Assembly (NCBI RefSeq): GCF_030272615.1
Contig: NW_026728923.1
Span: forward strand, 440,001-460,000
DNA length: 20,000 nt
Source: Cryptomeria japonica
Taxonomy: Eukaryota; Streptophyta; Pinopsida; Cupressales; Cupressaceae
Reading direction: 5' to 3'
How positions within the stretch are numbered: the first letter of the stretch is position 1; each line of letters opens with the position of its first letter. Both the position numbers and the translations under genes were made by a program. Shown in pieces: positions 9,667 through 17,168 of this stretch. The notes beneath the pieces are model-generated. The model was given only the letters and a program-made list of their open reading frames with translations. It searched no databases and was not told the origin of the DNA.

Positions 9667-9719
9667 ATACGTGTAGTCTGCAGCAGCGATTAGGACATCG
9701 ACCCCAACTTCCGAATTCG

Positions 9720-9889
9720 TTTGCATTGACCGCACCAAAGGTGCACGCCTTGGTGTGCACCTTGGAGTGCACTTTGGTGCTCACCTCGGTGCACACTTTG
9801 GTGTGCACCTCGGTGTGCACCAAAGGTGCGCACCTTGGAGCGCACCAAAGGTGTACACTTTGGAGCGCACCACATAGGGTCTTTGAGAG
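9720..9889. repeat. Cluster of GGTGCAC / GGTGCGCACC dyads
   Basis: There is no gene. The stretch is a run of 10-20 bp pieces such as ACCAAAGGTGCAC, CTTGGTGTGCACC and CTTGGAGCGCACC, many of them self-complementary. It links the TATA arrays on the left, whose units contain CTTGGTGCGCACC, with the same vocabulary in the large GC-rich arrays after the 5S gene. Confidence 0.75.
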
Positions 9890-11640
9890 GTTGGCGCAGT
9901 GCGCACACCAAGGTGGGTGTTGAGGTGCGTGCCGAGGTGGGTGGGTGCTAGGGTGCGCTCCATGGTGGGTGCCAGGGTGGGTGCGTGCTAGGGTGGATTC
10001 CAAAGAGGGTCATAGGGTGGGTGCCAAGGTGGGTTGGTGATATAGTGGGTTCAAAGGTGGGTACTAGGGTGGGTTCCAAGGTGGGTCACAAGTTGGGTGC
10101 CAGGATGCGTGGGTGTTAGGTTGGGTGCCAAGGTGGGCTCCTGCGTGGGTGGGTGCTAGGGTGGGTTTCAAGGTGGACGCGAGGGCGGGTGCCAAGGTGG
10201 GTAACAAGTTGGGTGTTAGGATGGGTGAGTGCTAGAGTGGGTGCCAAGGTGGGTGGGTGCTAAGGTGGATGCCAAGGTGGTTCACAGGGTGGGTGGGTTC
10301 TAGGGTGAGTTCCAAGGTGGGTCACAGGTTTAGTGCTAGGGTGCGTGTCAAGGCGGGTGTCGAGGTGCCTGGGTGCTAGGGTGTGGATGCCAATGTGGGT
10401 CATAGGGTGGGTACTAGGGTGGGCTGCAATGTGGGTGCCAAGGTGGGTAACATGCTCGGTTGGTTCTAAATTGGGTGTCAGGGTGGGTGTGCACCCACCT
10501 TGCCCGAGGTGGGTGCCAAGGTGCCAGTGTGGGTGGGTGCTAAGGTGGATGCCAAGGTGGGTGAGAAGGTGGGTGATAGGTTGAGTGGTAGGATGGGTGG
10601 GTGCCAAGATGGGTCACAGGGTGGGTGCAAGGGTGGGTAGGTGCTAGGGTTGGTGTCAGGGTGGGTGGGTGCTAGGTTGGGTTCCAAGGTGGGTGCGAGG
10701 GTGAGTGTCAAGGTGGGTCACAGGTTAGGTGCTAGGATGGGTGAGTGCTAGGGTGCAAAGGTGCCAGGGTGGGTGCTAGGATGGGTCGATGCTAGGGTGA
10801 GTGGCAAGGTGGGTCCACAAGTGTCAAGGTGGGTGCCGAGGTGGGTGCCAACTTGGGTTCCAAGGTGGGTGCCAAGTGGGCGACTGCTATGGTGGATGCC
10901 AAGGTGGGTCACGGGGTGGGTGCCAAGTTGCTAGGTTGTGTTCCAAGGTGGGTGCCAACGTGGCTGCTAGGGTGCGTGGGTTAAAGGGTGTGTCACAACG
11001 TGGGTGCCAGGATGGGTGCGCACCCACACTGGCCAAGACGGGTGCAAGGTTGGGTTCCAAGCCCGGTCACAGGCTGGGTGCTAGGATGGGTGGGTGCCAA
11101 GGTGGGCACCAGGGTGGGTGCACCCACCCTGGCCAAGGTGGGTCACGGGGTGGGTCCTAGGGTGGGTAACAGGGTGGGTACTAAGGTGCGTGCCAAGGTG
11201 GGTCATGGGGTGGGTGCCAAGGTGGGCACCAGGGTGGGTGTGCACCAACCCTAGCCAGGGTAGGTCACGGGGTGGTTGTCGGGGTGGGCGTCAAGGAGCC
11301 AAGGTGGGTGGCAAGTAGCCAAGTTGCGTGCCAAGGTGGGTGTCGGGGTGGGTGCCAAGGATCCAAGGTGGGTGCCAAGGAACCAAGGTGGGTGTCTGGG
11401 TGGGTGCCGAGGTGGGAGCCAGGGTGGGTCCCAAGGTGAGTGCAAAGGTGGGTGCCAGGGTCAAGGTGAGTGCCAATGTGGGTTCCAAGGTGCCAGGGTC
11501 AGGGTGAGTGCCAATGTGGGTTCAAAGGTGCTAAGTTGGGTGCGAGGTTGGGTGCGAGGGTGGGTGGGTGCCAAGGTGTGCTAGGTGGAAGCCCGGGTGG
11601 GTCGGCATCCCATGGGTGTCGAGTTGGGTGCCTGATGGGT
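9890..11640. repeat. G-rich, C-poor minisatellite (GGGTGGGTGCCAAGG type)
   Basis: For about 1.75 kb the + strand is made of variants of a 10-20 bp unit, such as GGGTGGGTGCCAAGGTGGGT, GGGTGGGTGCTAGG and GGTGGGTCACAGG. G and T dominate, C is scarce and A moderate, so the strand bias is strong. Runs of three or four G separated by a few bases recur throughout, which is the arrangement needed for G-quadruplexes on the + strand. The minus-strand open frames (THPGTH-like peptides) are low-complexity by-products. No gene is seen. Part of the block (from 11120) belongs to the duplicated 6-kb module. Confidence 0.93.
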
Positions 11641-12000
11641 GCTTCTTGTCAAGTTTTAGTCGTCGGGACTCATTTCGAGCCTTAGAGGTCGTTTCTTGTC
11701 CGGTTGCCCTGTCTTCGACCTGGGAACCCAATTTTGGTCCTCGGGTCCCATTTTTTTTTGTCTCGCATCCCACTTTTGGCCTGTGGCCTTTTCGGGGTCG
11801 ATTCTCGTTTTGGGCATCAGAGCATGTTTCTTCTCCTAAAACCCAATATTTGTTTATTAAGTCTCGGAACACATTTTTGTTCTCGTGGACCCATCATGGG
11901 TCTTGGAACGCATTTGTGGTCCTTGGGTCCCATTTTGCATCCCGAAACTTGTGTTTTGGTGCTTGATCCCTATTTTGGGTGCCCACCTTGCACCAAGTGC
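11641..12000. other. T-rich segment upstream of 5S gene 1
   Basis: No gene is recognised. Composition changes abruptly from G-rich minisatellite to T-rich sequence with a T9 run near 11751. Loosely repeated phrases such as CTCGGGTCCCATTTTT, CTTGGGTCCCATTTTGC and GTCTCGGAACACATTTTTG occur. It contains no motif I can tie to a known terminator or promoter. It is retained without change in copy 2 (17675-18034). Its fixed place between the G-rich block and the 5S gene makes a regulatory or termination role possible, but this is not shown. Confidence 0.55.
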
Positions 12001-12374
12001 GCACCCGGGGCAAACCGAGCGCCTTGGTGCACCGGGGCAAGATCGAGCGTGCACCCGAGGCGCCCCGAACATGCACCAAGGTGCACTCGGCCCACATGTG
12101 AGCGCAGGTCGTTGCGCCCGAGGTGGTGTGTGGGCACCGCGTTGCAGACGGGACACTGCACGCACACGACGCCCCGTCCAGGTGCACGCACGTAGGCCGG
12201 GCCGGGTGCACACCCGACGCCCTAGCAAGGTGCGCGCACCCGGGCAGGGCTCACACTTGGCGAACGGGGCGCACTTCGCGAGGGAGGGTGTGCACCTCGA
12301 CGGGGGTGGGTGGCCGGGGTGGATTCGCACGTGGGTCGCGGTTTGCTAAGTACACACTGCGACAAGCTCATAAC
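12001..12374. other. GC-rich 5' flank of 5S gene 1
   Basis: This is GC-rich spacer with CGCACCCGGGGCAAACCGAG at about 12001-12020, the same phrase that makes up the arrays downstream of the gene. The base just before the gene (12374) is C, as in most plant 5S genes. I see no TATA-like motif at about -28, where angiosperm 5S spacers usually have one; the sequence there reads GCTAAGTACAC. Expression would then rest mainly on the internal control region. The short open frames are by-products of GC-rich DNA. Confidence 0.5.
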
Positions 12375-12494
12375 GGGTGCGATCATACCAGCGTTAGTGC
12401 ACCGGATCCCATCAGAACTCCGCAGTTAAGCGCGCTTGGGCCGGAGTAGTACTAGGATGGGTGACCTCCCGGGAAGTCCCGGTGTTGCACCCTT
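12375..12494 (+). rRNA. 5S ribosomal RNA gene, copy 1
   Basis: This gives the 5S rRNA of the large cytosolic ribosomal subunit, transcribed by RNA polymerase III. It begins GGGTGCGATCATACCAGC and ends GTTGCACCC, which pair to close the molecule. The gene is of normal plant length, about 118-120 bp depending on how many terminal T are kept. The internal control region is present: box A from position 50 (AGTTAAGCGCGCTTGG at 12424), then the intermediate element, then box C from about position 80 (GGATGGGTGACC). GCCGG and CCGGT near the 3' end pair where angiosperms have GCGAG and CTCGT, a compensatory change supporting a gymnosperm-like source. Position 80 (12454) is A and faces C at 12470, which would leave helix IV one pair short; copy 2 has G there. 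The nearby T-run is also interrupted. The gene may be less active than copy 2 or a drifting copy, but it is not clearly a pseudogene. Confidence 0.97.
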
Positions 12495-12505
12495 TCTTAG
12501 TTTTT
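12493..12505 (+). terminator. Pol III terminator region of 5S copy 1 (first T-run broken)
   Basis: Directly after the gene the sequence is TTTCTTAG and then TTTTT at 12501-12505. The C at 12496 splits what is a T6 run in copy 2. Pol III stops at runs of four or more T, so termination would have to use the second run, giving an RNA about 8-10 nt longer before trimming. Confidence 0.75.
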
Positions 12506-12943
12506 CGCCGGGCGTCGCAATGCTATTTGAATAAACCTTTTGCCCGTTTGCGTTCTCGTCGGGGCCGGGCCGGGCCGGGGTGCGCTGCCCGCACTACCGC
12601 GCGCGCGGGGGCGACACCGAGCGCGCACCCGAGGCGCCCCGAGCACACAGGCCACGGTGCAACCCGGGCGTTGTGCGCGCACCCCGGTGCGCCCGAGGTG
12701 CTGCGCGCGCACCCAGGTGAAATCGGTGTGCACCTCGGCCAGTGCGCGCTCGGTCGAGTCGCGCACGTTGGCCAAGGTGCACGGTGATGTTTCTTACTCT
12801 AAGGTTCCGCACCAGACGCCCGGGACAGGTGAGCGAAGCTGGGCGGGGCCGGGTGCGCGGCCGGGGCAGGTGCACGCAGCTGGAGAGAGCTTTGGAGCAC
12901 ACCAGAGGTGCGCACCTTGGAGCACACTTCGGAGCGCACCAAT
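12506..12943. other. GC-rich 3' flank of 5S gene 1
   Basis: No gene is seen. After a short AT-containing stretch (TGCTATTTGAATAAACC near 12521) comes very GC-rich DNA with GGGCCGGGCCGGG near 12560 and a CGCGCGCG run near 12600. GGTGCGCACC-type phrases and CTTGGAGCACACTTCGGAGC then lead into the arrays. A plus-strand open frame starting at 12540 is broken by a stop in copy 2 because of the C/T change at 12630/18664, which argues against coding. Confidence 0.6.
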
Positions 12944-13060
12944 GATGCGCTCCATTCAAAAGTTTCCTGAAAAGGCAAAAAAAGTTGAGATTATAGAATT
13001 TCCCACTTGAGAGATTGTAAAAAAAAAAAATTTAAAATGAAGGAAACGCGGGTGCCAAGG
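12944..13060 (+). repeat. AT-rich island 1 (diverged form)
   Basis: This is an AT-rich block in otherwise very GC-rich DNA. It starts GATGCGCTCC, has CCTGAAAAGGCAAAAAAAG, then an A12 run near 13019, and ends ACGCGGGTGCCA. It is the most diverged of seven islands in copy 1 of the module and lies about 450 bp after the 5S gene. Confidence 0.8.
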
Positions 13061-13682
13061 TGTGCGCGCCCGGGTGCGCAGCCCAGCCAAGGTGTGCGCA
13101 CCAAGGCGCCCACCCTGGCGAAGGTGCACGCAAGGTGCGCACCCGAGGCAAACCGGACAATTAACCCAACTTTCGACTTCGCGCGCACCTGCGCACCTTG
13201 GAGCGCACTTCGGAGCGCTCCTTGGTGCGCACCAATCTTGGGCACCTCGGAGTGCACCATGGCGCCCACCAAGGTGCGCACCCGGGGCAAACCGAGCTCC
13301 GACTTCGTGCGCACCTTGGAGCGCACGAAAGGTGAGCACCATGGCGCCCACCAAGGTGCGCAGCCCAGCCAAGGCGTGCGCATCAAGGTGCGCACCCTGG
13401 CGAAGGTGCGCACCCGGGGCAAACCGAGCTCCGACTTCGTGCGCACCTTGGAGCGCACAAAGGGTGCGCAACCCAGCCAAGGTGTGCGCACCCCGGGCAA
13501 ACCGAGCTCCGAATCGTGCGCACCTTGGAGCACACTTCGGAGCCCTCCTTGGTGCGCACCGATGTTGCGCACCTCGGAGCGCACCCGGGGAAAACAATGC
13601 AATTAACCCGACTTTCGACTTCGTGGGCACCTCAGAGCGCTCTCGGGTTCGCACCTCGGAGCACACCGAGGTGCGCACCTTT
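13061..13682. repeat. GC-rich GGTGCGCACC array, segment 1
   Basis: Tandem phrases of AAGGTGCGCACCCGGGGC, AAACCGAGCTCCGACTTCG and CACCTTGGAGCGCAC type recur irregularly. Two phrases, CAATTAACCCAACTTTCGAC near 13160 and CAATTAACCCGACTTTCGAC near 13601, recall the CCCCAACTTTCGGC of the TATA-bearing units. No gene is seen. Long open frames exist on both strands at once because the repeats contain almost no stop codons. Confidence 0.88.
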
Positions 13683-13730
13683 GATGCGCTGCCTTCACCA
13701 ATTTCCAGAAAAGGCAAGAAAACATTGAGA
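13683..13730 (+). repeat. AT-rich island 2 (truncated)
   Basis: The left half of the island is present (GATGCGCTGCCTTCACC, CCAGAAAAGGCAAG, then AAAACATTGAGAAGG). The TTTTAAAATTTCCG half and the CCATCTTGAGCCC end are missing, so it is a deletion derivative. Confidence 0.8.
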
Positions 13731-15166
13731 AGGTGTGCGCACCGAGGTGCCCACCCTGGCGAAGGTGCACGCGAGGTGCGCACCCGGGGCAAACCGGGCT
13801 CCGACTTCGTGCACGCCATGCTGCGCACCTTGGAGGGCCATGGTGCGCACCTTGGAGCACACTTCGGAGCGCTCAATGGTGCCCAACCCAGCCAAGGTGC
13901 CCACCGCGGCGAAGGTGCACGCGAGGTGCGCACCCGGGGCAAACCGGGCTCCGACTTCGTGCACGCCGCACCTTGGAGCACACTTCGGAGCGCTCCTTGG
14001 TGCGCACCAGGGCGCGCAACCCAGCCGAGGTGCCCACCCCGGCGAAGGTGCACGCGGGGTGCGCACCCGAGGCAAACCGGGCTCCGACTTCGTGCACGCC
14101 ATGGTGCCCACCGCGGCGAAGGTGCACGCGAGGTGCGCACCCGGGGCAAACCGGGCTCCGACTTCGTGCACGCCGCACCTTGGAGCACACTTCGGAGCGC
14201 TCCTTGGTGCGCACCAGGGCGCGCAACCCAGCCGAGGTGCCCACCCCGGCGAAGGTGCACGCGAGGTGCGCACCCGGGGCAAACCGGGCTCCGACTTCGT
14301 GCACGCCATGGTGCCCACCGCGGCGAAGGTGCACGCGAGGTGCGCACCCGGGGCAAACCGGGCTCCGACTTCGTGCACGCCGCACCTTGGAGCACACTTC
14401 GGAGCGCTCCTTGGTGCGCACCATGGTGCCCACCAGGGCGCGCAACCCCGCCGAAGGTGCACGCGAGGTGCGCACCCGGGGCAAACCGGGCTCCGACTTC
14501 GTGCACGCCGCACCTTGGAGCACACTTCGGAGCGCTCCTTGGTGCGCACCAGGGCGCGCAACCCCGCCGAAGGTGCACGCGAGGTGCGCACCCGGGGCAA
14601 ACCGGGCTCCGACTTCGTGCACGCCATGGTGCGCACCAGGGTGCCCACCGCGGCGAAGGTGCGCACCCGGGGCAAACCGGGCTCCGACTTCGTGCACGCC
14701 GCACCTTGGAGCACACTTCGGAGCGCTCCTTGGTGCGCACCAGGGCGCGCAACCCAGCCGAGGTGCCCACCCCGGCGAAGGTGCACGCGAGGTGCGCACC
14801 CGGGGCAAACCGGGCTCCGACTTCGTGCACGCCATGGTGCCCACCGCGGCGAAGGTGCGCACCCGGGGCAAACCGGGCTAGGACTTCGTGCACGCCGCAC
14901 CTTGGAGCACACTTCGGAGCGCTCCTTGGTGCGCACCATGGTGCCCACCAGGCCGCGCAACCCAGCCAAGGTGTGCGCACCAAGGTGCACGCGAGGTGCG
15001 CACCCGGGGCAAACCGGGGTCCGGCTTCGTGCACGCCGCACCTTGGAGCACACATCGGGGCGCTCCCGGGTTCGCACCGGCGTTGCGCACCGTGGTGGGC
15101 ACCTCGGAGCGCACCGTGGTGGGCACCTCGGAGCACACCAAGGTGGGCAGCGAGGTGCGCACCTTT
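13731..15166. repeat. GC-rich array with 133/74-bp higher-order repeat
   Basis: The phrase CAAACCGGGCTCCGACTTCG or a close variant occurs at 13940, 14073, 14147, 14280, 14354, 14482, 14598, 14673, 14806, 14869 and 15010. The spacing alternates near 133 and 74 bp in the first part, giving a higher-order unit of about 207 bp, then becomes irregular. The longer intervals contain CACCTTGGAGCACACTTCGG and CAGGGCGCGCAACC, and the shorter ones CCATGGTGCCCACC. The region is the source of the longest open frames in the window, on both strands and in several frames together. That pattern marks stop-poor repeat DNA and not a gene. Confidence 0.92.
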
Positions 15167-15275
15167 GATGCGATGCCTTCACTAATTTCCATAAAAGGCA
15201 AAAGAAAACGAGATTTTAAAATTTCCGTTTTGAAAGATAGTGAGAAAAAGGGAATGCTGGTGCCATCTTGAGCCC
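15167..15275 (+). repeat. AT-rich island 3
   Basis: The full form starts GATGCGATGCCTTCAC, runs through AGATTTTAAAATTTCCG and GAAAGATAGTGAGAAAAAG, and ends GCCATCTTGAGCCC. It differs from islands 4-7 at a few bases (CCATAAAAGGC for CCAGAAAAGGC; GGGAATGCTGG for CGGAACGCGGG). Confidence 0.88.
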
Positions 15276-15660
15276 GCCCTGGTGCGCAGCCCAGCCAAGG
15301 TGTGCGCACCAAGGTGCCCACCCTGGCGAAGGTGCGCGCCCGGGCAATTAACCCAACTTCCAACTTCGCGCGCGCCAGGGTGGGAGCGCACCCAACAACC
15401 GGGCCTGGGAAGAGCCAATGCGAGAAACCCCACCAAACGCTCTGACAAAAAAAGAGGGGGCGCTCCAGTAACCCCGCTTCGGAGCGCACCCTGGGCAAAC
15501 CCAGCCAGGGTGCCCACCCCGGCCAAGGTGCAGGCGAGGTGCGCACCCGGGGCAAACCGGGCTCCGACAACGTGCACGCCGCACCTTGGAGCACACTTCG
15601 TAGCGCTCCCGGGTGCGCACCTCAGAGCACACCAAGGTGGGCAGCGAGGTGCGCACCTTT
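15276..15660. repeat. GC-rich array between islands 3 and 4
   Basis: GGTGCGCAC-type repeats flank a distinct block at 15396-15506 that begins CAACCGGGCCTGGG and includes GAGAAACCCCACCAAACGCT and GACAAAAAAAGAGG. The same block recurs at 15865-15976. Nothing in it resembles a known gene. Confidence 0.85.
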
Positions 15661-15770
15661 GATGCGCTGCCTTCACTAATTTCCAGAAAAGGCAAAAAAA
15701 AGAGGAGATTTTAAAATTTCCGTTTTGAAAGATAGTGAAAAAAACGGAACGCGGGTGCCATCTTGAGCCC
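15661..15770 (+). repeat. AT-rich island 4
   Basis: Full form: GATGCGCTGCCTTCAC, CCAGAAAAGGC, an A-rich run, TTTTAAAATTTCCG, GAAAGATAGTGAAAAAAACG, CCATCTTGAGCCC. It is the best reference copy of the family. Confidence 0.9.
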
Positions 15771-16130
15771 GCCCGGGTGCACAGCCCAGGTAAGGTGCCC
15801 ACCCTGGCAAAGGTGCGCACCCGGGCAATTAACCCTACTTCCGACTTCGTGCGCGCCAGGGTGGCAACCGGGCCTGGGAAGAGCCAATGCGAGAAACCCC
15901 ACCAAACGCTCCGACAAAAAAAGAGGCGGCGCTCCAATAACCCCGCTTCGGAGCGCAGCCGGGGCAAACCCAGCCAAGGTGCCCACCCCGACGAAGGTGC
16001 ACGCGAGGTGCGCACCCGGGGCAAACCGGGCTCCGACAACGTGCACGCAGCACCTTGGAGCACACTTCGAAGCACTCCCGGGTGCCCACCGGCGTTGCGC
16101 ACCGTGGTGGGCAGCGAGGTGCGCACCTTT
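15771..16130. repeat. GC-rich array between islands 4 and 5
   Basis: Laid out like the previous interval: AAGGTGCCCACCCTGGC, GGCAATTAACCCTACTTCC, the block at 15865-15976, GGCAAACCGGGCTCCGAC, CACCTTGGAGCACAC. Islands 3-4 and 4-5 are therefore two copies of one larger unit of about 470-494 bp. Confidence 0.87.
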
Positions 16131-16239
16131 GATGCGCTGCCTTCACTAATTTCCAGAAAAGGCAAATAAAAATGAGATTTTAAAATTTCCGTTTTGAAAG
16201 ATAGTGAAAAAAACGGAACGCGGGTGCCATCTTGAGCCC
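16131..16239 (+). repeat. AT-rich island 5
   Basis: Full form, nearly identical to island 4. The A-rich run is AAATAAAAATGAG instead of AAAAAAAAGAGGAG. Confidence 0.9.
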
Positions 16240-16485
16240 GCCCTGGTGCGCAGCCCAGGCAAGGCATGCGCACCAAGGTGCCCACCCGCGGTGCACACCC
16301 GGGGCAAACCGGGCTCCGACTTCGTGCAGGCCGCACCTTGGAGCACACTTCGGAGCGCTCCTTGGTGCGCACCATGGTGCCCACCAGGGCGCACCCGGGG
16401 CAAACCGGGCTCCGACTTCGTGCACGCCGCACCTTGGAGCACACATCGGAGCGCTCCCAGGTTCGCACCAGCGTTGCGCACCTTT
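16240..16485. repeat. GC-rich array between islands 5 and 6
   Basis: This shortened interval (246 bp) lacks the block seen at 15396 and 15865. It contains AAACCGGGCTCCGACTTCG twice (near 16306 and 16402) and CACCTTGGAGCACAC twice. Confidence 0.85.
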
Positions 16486-16594
16486 GATGCGCTGCCTTCA
16501 CTAATTTCCAGAAAAGGCAAAAAAAAACGATATTTTAAAATTTCCGTTCTGAAAGATAGTGAAAAAAACGGAACGCGGGTGCCATCTTGAGCCC
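16486..16594 (+). repeat. AT-rich island 6
   Basis: Full form. It reads ACGATATTTTAAAATTTCCG and TTCTGAAAGATAGTG where islands 4 and 5 have GAGATTTT and TTTTGAAAG. Confidence 0.9.
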
Positions 16595-16999
16595 TTCCTG
16601 GTGCGCAGCCCAGGCAAGTTGTGCGCACCAAGGTGCCCACCCTGGCGGAGGTGCGCGCCCGGGGCAAACCGGGCTCCGACTTCGTGCACTGCATGGTGCC
16701 CACCAAGGCGCGCAACCCAGCCAAGGTGCCCACCGCAGCGAAGGTGCACGCGAGGTGCGCACCCGAGGTGCACACCCGGGGCAAACCGAGCTCCGACTTC
16801 GTGCACGCCGCACCTTGGAGCACACTTCAGAGCGCTCCTTGGTGCGCACCAGGGCGCGCAACCCAGCCAAGGTGCTCACCCCGGCGAAGGTGCACGCGAG
16901 GTGCGCACCCGGGGCAAGCCGGGCTCGGACTTCGTGCACGCCGCACCTTGGAGCACACATCGGAGCGCTCCCGGGTTCGCACCAGCATTGCGCACCTTT
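16595..16999. repeat. GC-rich array between islands 6 and 7
   Basis: GGTGCGCAC/GGGGCAAACC repeats as elsewhere, including CACGCGAGGTGCGCACCCG twice. There is no gene; open frames run on both strands. Confidence 0.85.
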
Positions 17000-17115
17000 G
17001 ATGCGCTGCCTTCACTAATTTCCAGAAAAGGCAAAAAAAAAAAAAAAACGAGATTTTAAAATTTCCGTTTTGAAAGATAGTGAAAAAAACGGAACGCGGG
17101 TGCCATCTTGAGCCC
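17000..17115 (+). repeat. AT-rich island 7
   Basis: Full form with the longest A-run of the set (about 16 A near 17033). It lies about 40 bp before the junction with the second 6-kb module. Confidence 0.9.
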
Positions 17116-17168
17116 GCCCTGGTGTGCAGCCCAGGCAAGTTGTGCGCACCAAGGCACCCACCCTGGCC
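17116..17168. other. Junction between 6034-bp module copies 1 and 2
   Basis: Left of 17154 the sequence is that of an island 3' flank (GTTGTGCGCACCAAGG, compare 16620). Right of it the sequence is the G-rich minisatellite (GGCCAAGGTGGGTCACGGGG, compare 11131). The overlap CCCACCCTGGC is present in both parents (16636 and 11123), so the join has about 11 bp of microhomology. It is the product expected from unequal exchange between short matching stretches. Confidence 0.88.

Larger units (their letters stand above)
8661..9719. repeat. 157-bp tandem repeat carrying TATA elements
   Basis: TATATAAG (or TATATAAAG) lies at 8793, 8950, 9107, 9264, 9484 and 9641. All steps are 157 bp except one of 220 bp (9264 to 9484). 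The long step holds about 63 extra bp with TTGACCGCACCAAAGGTGC, sequence that also appears near 9725. Each unit contains CAAGGTCTTTGAGGTTGG, GGGGAGTCGACCC, the core, and a TTAGGACATCGACCCC segment. This is the 311-bp unit with its TCGGTCATCGGACCC half and GGTGCGCACC segment removed, so the two arrays share an ancestor. Confidence 0.93.
11120..17153 (+). repeat. 6034-bp tandem module, copy 1 (contains 5S gene 1)
   Basis: From GCACCCACCCTGGCC at 11120 the sequence recurs from 17154 with a constant offset of 6034 bp and no indel, up to the end of the window. In the roughly 2.85 kb available for comparison I found six single-base differences: 11171/17205 A/G, 12454/18488 A/G, 12496/18530 C/T, 12630/18664 C/T, 13335/19369 A/C and 13634/19668 A/G. 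The copies are thus about 99.8% identical. In order, the module holds the end of the G-rich minisatellite, a T-rich segment, the 5S gene and the GC-rich arrays with AT-rich islands. Confidence 0.96.

Noticed and set aside
9890-11640. Possible interstitial telomeric repeat because of CTAGGGTGGG and similar phrases
   Set aside because: No run of TTTAGGG or another known telomere unit. The unit is GGGTGGGTGCCAAGG-like with variable length.
12540-13010. 156-codon plus-strand frame after 5S gene 1
   Set aside because: The C/T change at 12630/18664 puts a stop codon in the otherwise almost identical copy 2.
15055-15085. Possible tRNA-type B box in CGGGTTCGCACCGG
   Set aside because: The essential A after GTTCG is C, and no A box or cloverleaf can be drawn around it.
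12956-15136. A 726-codon minus-strand open frame, overlapping plus-strand frames of 707, 477 and 382 codons and another minus frame of 495 codons
   Set aside because: At least five long frames on both strands cover the same DNA. All are made of the GGTGCGCAC/GGGGCAAACC repeats, which lack stop codons, and give only reiterated Arg/Pro/Ala/Cys/His-rich peptides. No domain is recognisable.
15182-16823. 439- and 225-codon minus-strand frames across the AT-rich islands
   Set aside because: They run through islands and arrays alike, repeat the same peptide per island and overlap open plus-strand frames. They are by-products of the repeat.
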